Shown here: positions 36,866 to 44,245 of the stretch, piece by piece
Layout of the letters: each line of letters begins with the position of its first letter
Position numbering within the stretch: the first letter of the stretch is position 1
Assembly: GCF_000701505.1 (NCBI RefSeq)
Contig: NZ_KL370786.1
Span: 140,468 to 204,467, forward strand
Direction of reading: 5' to 3'
Origin: Dyadobacter crusticola DSM 16708
GTDB lineage: Bacteria; Bacteroidota; Bacteroidia; Cytophagales; Spirosomataceae
DNA: 64,000 nucleotides
The notes under the pieces: generated by a model
Seen by the model: only the letters and a program-made list of their open reading frames with translations
What the model was told of the DNA's origin: nothing
The model's database searches: none
Made by a program: the position numbers and the translations under genes

Positions 36866-38203
36866 ATGGCCACCATATTAACAGAAGCAGAAGCAAAGGC
36901 GTTGCTGCAAAAGGTTTTGAAATATTCCAAAGCAGATGAATGCGAAATCAATATAATGGGTGAGGAGCGGGGTAACCTGCGGTATGCCCGTAATGAAGTG
37001 TCGACCAGCGGCGCGTTGACTAACCAGAACCTGGAAGTTCAATCCGCATTCGGGAAAAAAGTGGGTGTTGCCACTGTGGATGAATTCAGCGACGAGGCAA
37101 TTGAAAAGTGTGTGAAAAGGTCCGAAGAACTCGCGCAGCTCGCGCCTGAAAATCCGGAGTATGTGGGCGTGCTCGAACCTCAAACTTACGGAAAATCAAA
37201 TGGCTTTTTCGAATCAACTGCTGCCATTAATCCTGAGTTCAGGGCCGATGCAGTTGCAAAAAGCCTGGAACTGACCCGCGCTGAGAATTTGACGGCGGCC
37301 GGTTTTCTTGAAAACCAGAAAGGTTACCGCGCCATGATGAACTCGAAAGGGCTGTTTGCGTATTACCCCAGCACTAATATCAACTTTTCACTCACCGTTC
37401 GCACACCGGACGGAACAGGCTCGGGCTATGTAGCGCGTGGTTATAGCGATGCGAAAAAGCTGGATACAGCGGCAGCAACGAGGATAGCGATCCTTAAATC
37501 AAAAGGTTCTGTGGGAGCCAAAGCGTTAGAGCCTGGTAAGTACACCGTTATCCTGGAACCAACAGCGGCGGTGGTTTTACTCGAAAACATCTTCTTCGCG
37601 ATGGATGCCCGCAGTGCGGATGAAGGCCGGTCATTCCTGAGTAAGCCGGGCGGAAAAACCAAGCTGGGAGAAAAGATCGTCGATGAGCGGGTTAACATTT
37701 ACACAGATCCTGCCAATGCGGAATTGCCTTCGTCACCCTGGTCAGGAGACGGCCAGCCGATCAACAAAATGAGCCTGATTGAAAAAGGTGTGGTGAAAAA
37801 CATGTTTTATTCAAGGTATTGGGCACAGAAAAACAATGTTAAGCCTGTTCCATTCCCTACGAATGTGATCATGGAAGGCGGTACAGCCACCTTGGAGGAA
37901 ATGATTAAGTCGACGAAACAGGGAATTCTGGTGACCAAGCTCTGGTATATCCGGGAAGTGGATCCGCAGACTTTGCTTCAAACCGGCCTGACGCGCGACG
38001 GTACTTTTTACATTGAAAACGGCGTTATTAAGCACCCGATCAAGAATTTCCGTTTTAACGAGAGTCCGGTTATCATGCTGAACAATCTGGAAACATTAGG
38101 AAAAGCAGAGCGGGTAGTCAGTACGGAGTCAGACCGTAACTATCTGATTCCGCCTATGAAAATCAGGGAGTTTACATTTTCATCACTATCCGACGCGGTT
38201 TAA
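36866..38203 (+). CDS. TldE/PmbA-family subunit (copy 2)
   Basis: 445 residues, ATG start. Same domain order as copy 1 (GNLRYARNEVSTSG; GKYTVILEPTAAVVLLENIF; PQTLLQTGLTRDGTFYIENG; FNESPVIMLNNLETLG) and no zinc motif. The final residues FTFSSLSDAV are shared with copy 1, apart from one change. It lies 3 bases before the DUF4159 gene, which ties the TldD/TldE block to the MoxR block as one transcription unit. Confidence 0.9.
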   Translation: MATILTEAEAKALLQKVLKYSKADECEINIMGEERGNLRYARNEVSTSGALTNQNLEVQSAFGKKVGVATVDEFSDEAIEKCVKRSEELAQLAPENPEYVGVLEPQTYGKSNGFFESTAAINPEFRADAVAKSLELTRAENLTAAGFLENQKGYRAMMNSKGLFAYYPSTNINFSLTVRTPDGTGSGYVARGYSDAKKLDTAAATRIAILKSKGSVGAKALEPGKYTVILEPTAAVVLLENIFFAMDARSADEGRSFLSKPGGKTKLGEKIVDERVNIYTDPANAELPSSPWSGDGQPINKMSLIEKGVVKNMFYSRYWAQKNNVKPVPFPTNVIMEGGTATLEEMIKSTKQGILVTKLWYIREVDPQTLLQTGLTRDGTFYIENGVIKHPIKNFRFNESPVIMLNNLETLGKAERVVSTESDRNYLIPPMKIREFTFSSLSDAV

Positions 38204-38206
38204 GTA

Positions 38207-38824
38207 TTGAAGCCTTTCTTTTTCACACGAATCCAATACACTTCGGGTAACTGGGATACCGATCAGCGAATGCCTTCCAATCTGCTGCATTCGCTGGTCG
38301 AGTACACCACCATCCCGGTTGACGAGAAAGAAAAAGTAGTGCAACTGAGCAGTAACGAGCTTTTCAAGAGCCCATTCTGCTATTTGAGCGGACATAAATT
38401 GGTAGAGTTTTCGAAGCAGGAGCGTGACCATTTTCGGACTTATGTTCAAAACGGCGGTTTTGTTTTCGTCGACGATTGTAACCACGATATCGACGGGCTG
38501 TTTGCCAAATCCTTTGAGCAGGAAATGGAGCGCACTTTTGGTCCGAAAGCTTTACAGAAGATCTCGAACAACCATCCGATATATTCTTCCTTCTTCAAAT
38601 TCGAAGACGGTCCTCCAACTACATCTTTCGAACTCAACGGCTGGGGCGACGACCTGGTCCACGATTATCTCAAAGCAATTACGATCAACGGTCGCATCGG
38701 CGTTTTGTACAGCAATAAGGATTACGGCTGTGAATGGGACTACGATTTCCGCAACAAGCGTTTCCTTGCTGTGGATAATACGCGGTTCGGGGTGAATATT
38801 GTGATGTATGCGTTGGGAGTTTGA
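38207..38824 (+). CDS. DUF4159 protein
   Basis: 205 residues, TTG start, no signal peptide. It shows the DUF4159 hallmarks: FTRIQYTSGNWDTDQRMPSN at the start, then YLSGHKLVEFSKQE, NGGFVFVDDCNHDIDGLF, and the C-terminal GVLYSNKDYGCEWDYD. DUF4159 has a class I glutamine amidotransferase-like fold and usually occurs next to MoxR/DUF58 genes, often as part of a larger membrane protein; here it is a short free-standing form. Its TGA overlaps a possible ATG at 38824. Confidence 0.88.
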   Translation: MKPFFFTRIQYTSGNWDTDQRMPSNLLHSLVEYTTIPVDEKEKVVQLSSNELFKSPFCYLSGHKLVEFSKQERDHFRTYVQNGGFVFVDDCNHDIDGLFAKSFEQEMERTFGPKALQKISNNHPIYSSFFKFEDGPPTTSFELNGWGDDLVHDYLKAITINGRIGVLYSNKDYGCEWDYDFRNKRFLAVDNTRFGVNIVMYALGV

Positions 38825-38839
38825 TGGAGGAAAGGGGTG

Positions 38840-38855
38840 CTTCGACTGCGCTCAG
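38840..38855. repeat. CTTCGACTGCGCTCAG short dispersed repeat
   Basis: This 16-mer looks like a short element I remember from intergenic sites of several Bacteroidetes genomes (recollection, not searched). It sits between the DUF4159 stop and the TTCA repeat before MoxR. Confidence 0.45.
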
Positions 38856-38873
38856 CAGGACAACAATATTCAC

Positions 38874-38912
38874 ACATTCAGTCATTCACTCATTCAGTCA
38901 TTCAAAATTGAA
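38874..38912. repeat. TTCA-type repeat with shared 14-mer before MoxR
   Basis: CATTCAGT/CATTCACT units end in CATTCAAAATTGAA (38899-38912), the same 14-mer as before both TldE genes. The TTG inside the 14-mer is the likely MoxR start. Confidence 0.8.
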
Positions 38913-39891
38913 CACATCACCAGAATACTATAAATCACTCGTTTCCAAGCTTCCGCTCCTGAAAAAGGAAATTGCGAAGGTGATTGTCGGGCAGCGGGAG
39001 GCTATTGATGAGATATTGATTTCGCTGCTTGCATCGGGGCATTGTTTGCTGGAAGGCGTGCCGGGGCTGGCGAAGACTTTGATGGTTAAAACAATGTCGG
39101 AGGCGCTGCACATGAGCTTCAAGCGGATTCAGTTCACACCCGACCTGATGCCCGGCGATATCGTCGGCACCGAGATCCTGGAAGAGGACCATGATACCGG
39201 TAAAAAGTTCTTCAAATTTAATCGCGGGCCGATATTTGCCAATGTGGTACTTGCGGATGAGATCAACCGCACCCCGCCCAAAACGCAGGCTGCATTGCTC
39301 GAAGCCATGCAGGAGAAAAGCGTGACTTACGGAGGCGAGAGTTATCAAATGCCCGATCCATTTCTGATCATTGCAACGCAAAACCCGATCGAACAGGCGG
39401 GTACCTACCCATTGCCGGAAGCGCAGCTTGACCGTTTTTTGCTTTATATCAAACTGAATTACCCCAATGAACAGGAGGAACTGGATGTACTGAAAGGTAC
39501 AACAGGCTCGGCGCGTGCGCAGGTAGAGCGGGTTCTTTCTGATATCGAAATCCGCGATTTGCAGAAGCTGGTGCGGCAGGTGCACATCAGTGAAGAGCTG
39601 ATCGTGTGGATCAATAAGCTGGTCCGCGCCACGCGTCCCGAAGGAAGTCCGTCTGCATTCGTGAAAGAATGGTGCGACTGGGGCGCTGGTCCGCGGGCGG
39701 GGCAGGCGCTGGTACTTTGTGCCAAAGCGCGGGCTGTGCTGAACGAACGTTTCGCGGTGATCCCGGAAGATATTCAGACGCTCTCTTATCCTGTTTTCCG
39801 CCATCGCATTGCGATGAACTTCCGCGCGGAAGCTGAAAATATCACCAGCGACCAGGTGATCACTGATTTGCTTGCCACACTCAAACCCTGA
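38908..39891 (+). CDS. MoxR-family AAA+ ATPase
   Basis: 328 residues from TTG 38908 (NTSPEYYKSLVSKLPLLKKE). The frame is open back to ATG 38824, but the added residues are encoded by repeats, so the TTG is preferred; the ATG overlaps the DUF4159 stop and cannot be excluded. Walker A GVPGLAKTL, Walker B VVLADEINRTPPKTQ, sensor-1 ATQNPIEQAG, and the MoxR ending around FAVIPEDIQTLSYPVFRHR. MoxR ATPases act as chaperones or metal-insertion factors together with von Willebrand (vWA) proteins such as the DUF58 gene that follows. Confidence 0.94.
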   Translation: MNTSPEYYKSLVSKLPLLKKEIAKVIVGQREAIDEILISLLASGHCLLEGVPGLAKTLMVKTMSEALHMSFKRIQFTPDLMPGDIVGTEILEEDHDTGKKFFKFNRGPIFANVVLADEINRTPPKTQAALLEAMQEKSVTYGGESYQMPDPFLIIATQNPIEQAGTYPLPEAQLDRFLLYIKLNYPNEQEELDVLKGTTGSARAQVERVLSDIEIRDLQKLVRQVHISEELIVWINKLVRATRPEGSPSAFVKEWCDWGAGPRAGQALVLCAKARAVLNERFAVIPEDIQTLSYPVFRHRIAMNFRAEAENITSDQVITDLLATLKP

Positions 39892-39913
39892 TCTCATTTT
39901 TTTACATTCAGGT

Positions 39914-40816
39914 ATGGCGAAGCAAAGCAACTTGTTGGCATCGAATCTGGTGAAGCTCAAAAACCTCCAACTTACAGGTAAGCTGGTGAGTGAGGAGTTG
40001 ATGCTGGGTATTCACGCCAGCAAACGCTCCGGCATCGGCATTGAATTCGAACAATACCGGCATTACCAGCCTGGTGACGATCCCAAGCGGATTGACTGGA
40101 AGCTTTTTGCAAGAACGGATAAACACCTGGTCCGTGAATCTTCCACGGAAAGCGACCGGCAAATACGCTTTTTACTCGATCTGTCCGGCTCGATGAACTA
40201 TGCCGAAAATGGGGTGAGCCGCCTTCAATATGCGCAAATTCTGCTGGCTTCGCTCGCTTACCTGGGGTACATTCAAAATGACCAGATGAGCTTGTATGCA
40301 TTGAAAAACGGAAGTTTGGAAACGATATGTGCGGCGGGTTCTTCTGCCTCGGGCAAACAGGCTTTTCAGAAGATGCTGGTCGGGCTTGAAAAAGCGGAAG
40401 CTGGGGGAGAATGGAGGATGGAGGATGGGGAAGAGGGGAAATTGACCGAGCTGCGATCGAAGAAAAAAGAACAGCTTATTCTGGTGAGTGACCTGTTGCA
40501 GGTCGACGAGGAATGGATGCAAGTGATACGTTCACTGGCAAATCCGCATCATGAGATCGTAATTTTTCAGATTTTGGGAGATCAGGAGGTTGACTTTACA
40601 TTAAGCGGTTTTTACAGGTTTAAAGATCTGGAAACCGGAAGGGAATTGGAGCTCGACGCTGCGTCGGTACGGGACAAGTTCGTGGCGTCGGCGCAGGCGT
40701 ATTTTGAAAAACTTAAAAGCGATCTGCAGATCCCGTATGTGCATTTGATCACAGCCCGGTTAAGCGACCCGATCGGAATGGTTTTGAAAACATTTTTAAC
40801 CAAAAGAAAAGGCTGA
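39914..40816 (+). CDS. DUF58 (vWA-like) protein
   Basis: 300 residues from ATG 39914; an upstream in-frame Met gives 14 poor extra residues. Conserved FEQYRHYQPGDDPKRIDWKL leads into a vWA fold with the MIDAS motif DLSGSMNY. It is cytosolic; the family's usual membrane anchor is absent. Residues about 164-178 (GEWRMEDGEEGKL) are encoded by a purine-rich tract like the intergenic one at 33341, as if a repeat had entered the gene in frame. The stop overlaps the next ATG by one base. Confidence 0.92.
   Translation: MAKQSNLLASNLVKLKNLQLTGKLVSEELMLGIHASKRSGIGIEFEQYRHYQPGDDPKRIDWKLFARTDKHLVRESSTESDRQIRFLLDLSGSMNYAENGVSRLQYAQILLASLAYLGYIQNDQMSLYALKNGSLETICAAGSSASGKQAFQKMLVGLEKAEAGGEWRMEDGEEGKLTELRSKKKEQLILVSDLLQVDEEWMQVIRSLANPHHEIVIFQILGDQEVDFTLSGFYRFKDLETGRELELDAASVRDKFVASAQAYFEKLKSDLQIPYVHLITARLSDPIGMVLKTFLTKRKG
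40403..40446. repeat. Purine-rich GGA tract inside the DUF58 gene
   Basis: A G/A-rich run of GAGGAT and GGGGAA units ends GGGGAAATTGAC, sharing the last 11 bases with the intergenic tract at 33341-33388. It keeps the reading frame of the host gene. Confidence 0.65.
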
Positions 40817-42021
40817 TGGAATTGCTGCAACCATGGATGCTGTGGGGACTCACAGGAGTAGCACTGCCGATCGCGATCCACTTCTGGTACCAAAAAAAGG
40901 GCGAGGTAATTGCCTGGGCAGCATCGCGCTGGCTGGTGGATGAAAGTTCGCTGAAACACAGAGGTATCCGTCTCCATGAAATCCTGCTGCTGATCATCCG
41001 TTGCTTGCTGATCATCCTGCTCACACTATTGCTCAGTCAGCCGGTTTTGCATTGGTGGGAAAACAAGCCTGCGACAGAGCGCGTACATTTAGTCCAGCCT
41101 GACGCCAGCGTTGTAAACAATTACCGGTTTGAGATTGAAAATGCATTGAAGGCAGGAGAGAAAGTAGGGTGGATCAGTCCGGATCAGCAACCGCTCAGCT
41201 CAATTTCCCAAATACCTGATGTGGCTAATCCCGCATTATACCTTCAAAAAAGCATTAACAAGCTGGCTACGGGGCACACAAGCATTTATGTAGCCGCCAA
41301 TCAGCAGCTTTTGAGTATGCCCAAAATTGCAGTACCAGGTAAGTTTCGCCTCTATTCGCTATTTGATTCAGCCGCTGTGGAGCCTGTTCGCTATTTGGAG
41401 CTGAATAACGGTAAGAGGATGTATGTCAATCCGAAAAGCGGTCGCATGGAAGTTGTGCCAAAAGAAGCAACAACGTTCCGTTTCGCAGCTGAGCCGGCGC
41501 ATTCCGGCGCTTTGGAAATCCTGATCAATTATAAAGATGCCAGAGAAAGGCGAACCGTTTCGGCAGCAGTACAGGCACTGGCAGCGGTTTACGACCTGCC
41601 ATTTCAAATTGACGAAAAAGCAACAGCCGGCAAGGTGTACAGTTGGATTTTGTCTGATCAAAAACCTGCTAAGACTGCCGCTATCACGCTTTATCTAATC
41701 TCGGGAAAAACAGGGGACTTACCGCAACAGAACAACGTAGTTTATATTGCTGATTCGCTGCTTTTGAATGCTTCCGATCTGGTTAACAATGGAAGACTGC
41801 CGGAGTGGCTGGGGGAGGTGTTTTCATCTTTTTATAGGTTGAATAATCAGAACATGCCCATTAGTAATCAGCAAATGAATGCATTATTTGAGGAAGTGAA
41901 GTCGCCGCAGACTCGCGACGCTGCCGAGCTGCGGCGCTGGCTCTTGCTCGTGTTTGTTTTACTAACACTGTTAGAAAGGTGGCTCACATTGCGTAAAGCT
42001 ACATTTTCCAGATATGCATAG
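40816..42021 (+). CDS. BatA N-terminal-domain membrane protein
   Basis: 401 residues. It begins MELLQPWMLWGLTGVALPIA, the aerotolerance-regulator (BatA) N-terminal signature, with membrane helices at about 5-25 and 55-75 (LHEILLLIIRCLLIILLTLL). A large extracytoplasmic part of about 280 residues follows and a final helix (WLLLVFVLLTLLERWL). There is no MIDAS motif, so it is a scaffold-type BatA rather than a full vWA protein. It overlaps the next gene by 8 bases. Confidence 0.85.
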   Translation: MELLQPWMLWGLTGVALPIAIHFWYQKKGEVIAWAASRWLVDESSLKHRGIRLHEILLLIIRCLLIILLTLLLSQPVLHWWENKPATERVHLVQPDASVVNNYRFEIENALKAGEKVGWISPDQQPLSSISQIPDVANPALYLQKSINKLATGHTSIYVAANQQLLSMPKIAVPGKFRLYSLFDSAAVEPVRYLELNNGKRMYVNPKSGRMEVVPKEATTFRFAAEPAHSGALEILINYKDARERRTVSAAVQALAAVYDLPFQIDEKATAGKVYSWILSDQKPAKTAAITLYLISGKTGDLPQQNNVVYIADSLLLNASDLVNNGRLPEWLGEVFSSFYRLNNQNMPISNQQMNALFEEVKSPQTRDAAELRRWLLLVFVLLTLLERWLTLRKATFSRYA

Positions 42022-44239
42022 TTTACAAAAAATGATCGGCTCAGTCACCGCCCAGTTATATGCAGCCGGGTTGATCCGCTGTACGCTGCTAGCAGTATCT
42101 GCTTTTCTGCTGGCTTTTACATTTGCTGCGACCGGATTTTCTGTACTCGCTGCCGGACTCGTTTTTGCATTTGCTGTCTGGCAAAACAGGCTCTATGAAA
42201 ATATGCGACACCGGGCCATAACACTGATTCATCGGTATACAGGCGGCACGGAATACAGTCTGGATTTGCTCGAAAAAGAGGAATTGAACATAGCGGAGCA
42301 AATGCAATTGGAGCGGCTTTCAACGAACCGGGTCGCCTTTCCCTACGCCGAATTATATAGAGGAATGGCGGCTTACCTTGGCCTGCTCGCTGTAACTGCA
42401 CTCATTTATTTTCTTTATCCTCAATGGACTTCGCATTCCGGACCCGGAAAGCAAAATATAACGCTTGATGAACGAAGGCTGCCGAATACGGCTGAAAGTG
42501 CGCCTGCGCTGGTGCGTGCGAAAGTTTATGTTAATCCGCCTGCCTACACAGGACTGCGCCAAACCGAATCGGAGGATTTGAATGTTTCGGCGATTACCGG
42601 CTCAAAGCTGGATTGGCAAGTTGAGTTTAGCAGGGCTGAGAACCTGACTGTGAGGCTGGCCAATGCGCGGGGAGAAGAAGTCAGTTTTGTAAAAAAGGGT
42701 ACTGCTTATCAATACACCGACCGGCTTGCAGGCTCCGGTTTGTATTCTATCAAAGGTTACTGGAAAGATTCGCTGGTTTACCAATCCGACTTTTACAAGC
42801 TGGACGCAATCCCGGACCTGGCCCCGAAAATTGAGCCGGTCTCAAAAGAGTTGTACAAATACCATTTACTAAAAGACAGCAAAACACTCAGCATTTCTGC
42901 CCGGATCTCGGATGATTTTCAGGTAAGGCAGGCATTTATAGTTGCGACAGTGGCGCGGGGATCGGGCGAGAATGTGAAATTTCGGGAAATGCGCTTTCCG
43001 TTGACGCCGAGCCAGTTCAAAGAAGCAAATGTTCGGAAATCGATCAATCTGAATGAGCTTAACTTCACGCCCGGCGATGAACTTTACTATTACTGGGCGG
43101 CGATCGACAACCGTTTGCCTGAGGGGAATTTTACCAAATCAGATACCTATTTTGTTGTTTATAAAGACACCGCGCAGATTGAGGAAGCCGAGCTGGCAAC
43201 CATGGCGGTCAACATCATGCCCGAGTATTTCCGTAGTCAGCGGCAGATTATTATTGATACCGAAAAGCTGACCGCTAAGAGAAAGAAATTGGATAAAAAA
43301 TCATTCAATGCAGCCTCCAACGAAATCGGGTATGATCAGAAGCTGCTCAGGCTGCGTTACGGGCAGTACCTGGGAGAGGAATTTGAGACTAACATCGGTG
43401 GCGGCGGTTCCCCGGGCGAGGCTCCCGAAGGCAATATCATTGATGCATTTACGCACCACTCGGACGGGACCGGAGAAGGCGCAGAGCAGCACCAGGCCGA
43501 AGGGCACGCCGGTGAACACGGGCACGATCATGGGCATGAGCATGGAAAATCCGCGCCTACTGAATCAAAGGACCCGCTGGCTGCTTTAATGGAGCAGTAT
43601 ACGCACTCGCACGACGATGCTGAAACGAATACCTTTTACGAGGAGTCTACCAGGAGCCTGCTGAAAATGGCTTTGGAACAAATGTGGCAATCGGAACTGC
43701 ATTTGCGTATGTACGAGCCAGAAAAAGCATTACCATTTGAAAATAAAGCATTGGAATACCTGAAATCAGCACAGCAAAAAGCACGCACTTATGTGAAGAA
43801 GAGCGGCTACGATCCGCCTCCGATCAAGGAAAAGGAAAAGCGGCTTACGGGCGAGTTGAAGGAAATAGCAGCGGATTTTACCTCTGAAAAATTTTATGAC
43901 CAGAAACTGACTGCACAGCTTGCAGCGGAAGTGCTTGGTTTTTTGGACCAAACCAAAGTTGATAAAAACAGCCAGGCCCGTTTGCGGCTGGCTGGGAGTG
44001 AGCTGAGCGAGCGGCTGATCTCGCAGGGGCCGTTTTACGGCGGCTTGCAAAACTGGCCGCTTCTTGCCGCATTGCAAAAGCTGGTGAGCGGTAAGCAGCT
44101 CTCCCAAGCAGAGAAAGAAGCATTGAAAACCGGTCTTTACAGATATGCCAAACCATATATCCAGGGAAAAAAGGGTTATGCAGCCGACAAGAAGCTGGAA
44201 GAAGCCTTCTGGAAAAAACTTCGGCAGCCGACAAATTGA
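42014..44239 (+). CDS. DUF4175-like membrane protein with His-rich linker
   Basis: 741 residues. Membrane helices at about 18-55 and 118-135 precede a long extracytoplasmic region with Ig-like features (VRAKVYVNPPAYTGLRQTES), then helical coiled segments. Around residues 490-515 there is a linker dense in His (GHAGEHGHDHGHEHGK) that could bind metal. The C-terminus is helical and Lys-rich. The layout fits DUF4175-type proteins found beside MoxR/DUF58. Its position between two membrane partners suggests a structural subunit. Confidence 0.75.
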   Translation: MHSLQKMIGSVTAQLYAAGLIRCTLLAVSAFLLAFTFAATGFSVLAAGLVFAFAVWQNRLYENMRHRAITLIHRYTGGTEYSLDLLEKEELNIAEQMQLERLSTNRVAFPYAELYRGMAAYLGLLAVTALIYFLYPQWTSHSGPGKQNITLDERRLPNTAESAPALVRAKVYVNPPAYTGLRQTESEDLNVSAITGSKLDWQVEFSRAENLTVRLANARGEEVSFVKKGTAYQYTDRLAGSGLYSIKGYWKDSLVYQSDFYKLDAIPDLAPKIEPVSKELYKYHLLKDSKTLSISARISDDFQVRQAFIVATVARGSGENVKFREMRFPLTPSQFKEANVRKSINLNELNFTPGDELYYYWAAIDNRLPEGNFTKSDTYFVVYKDTAQIEEAELATMAVNIMPEYFRSQRQIIIDTEKLTAKRKKLDKKSFNAASNEIGYDQKLLRLRYGQYLGEEFETNIGGGGSPGEAPEGNIIDAFTHHSDGTGEGAEQHQAEGHAGEHGHDHGHEHGKSAPTESKDPLAALMEQYTHSHDDAETNTFYEESTRSLLKMALEQMWQSELHLRMYEPEKALPFENKALEYLKSAQQKARTYVKKSGYDPPPIKEKEKRLTGELKEIAADFTSEKFYDQKLTAQLAAEVLGFLDQTKVDKNSQARLRLAGSELSERLISQGPFYGGLQNWPLLAALQKLVSGKQLSQAEKEALKTGLYRYAKPYIQGKKGYAADKKLEEAFWKKLRQPTN

Positions 44240-44245
44240 ATTTGA

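Noticed and set aside
33395..38912. CRISPR-like array from the CATTCA repeats
   Set aside because: Units are 4-8 bases with no unique spacers of constant length and no cas genes nearby.
38935..39960. 341-residue frame on the - strand
   Set aside because: Antisense to the MoxR gene, which carries full Walker motifs.
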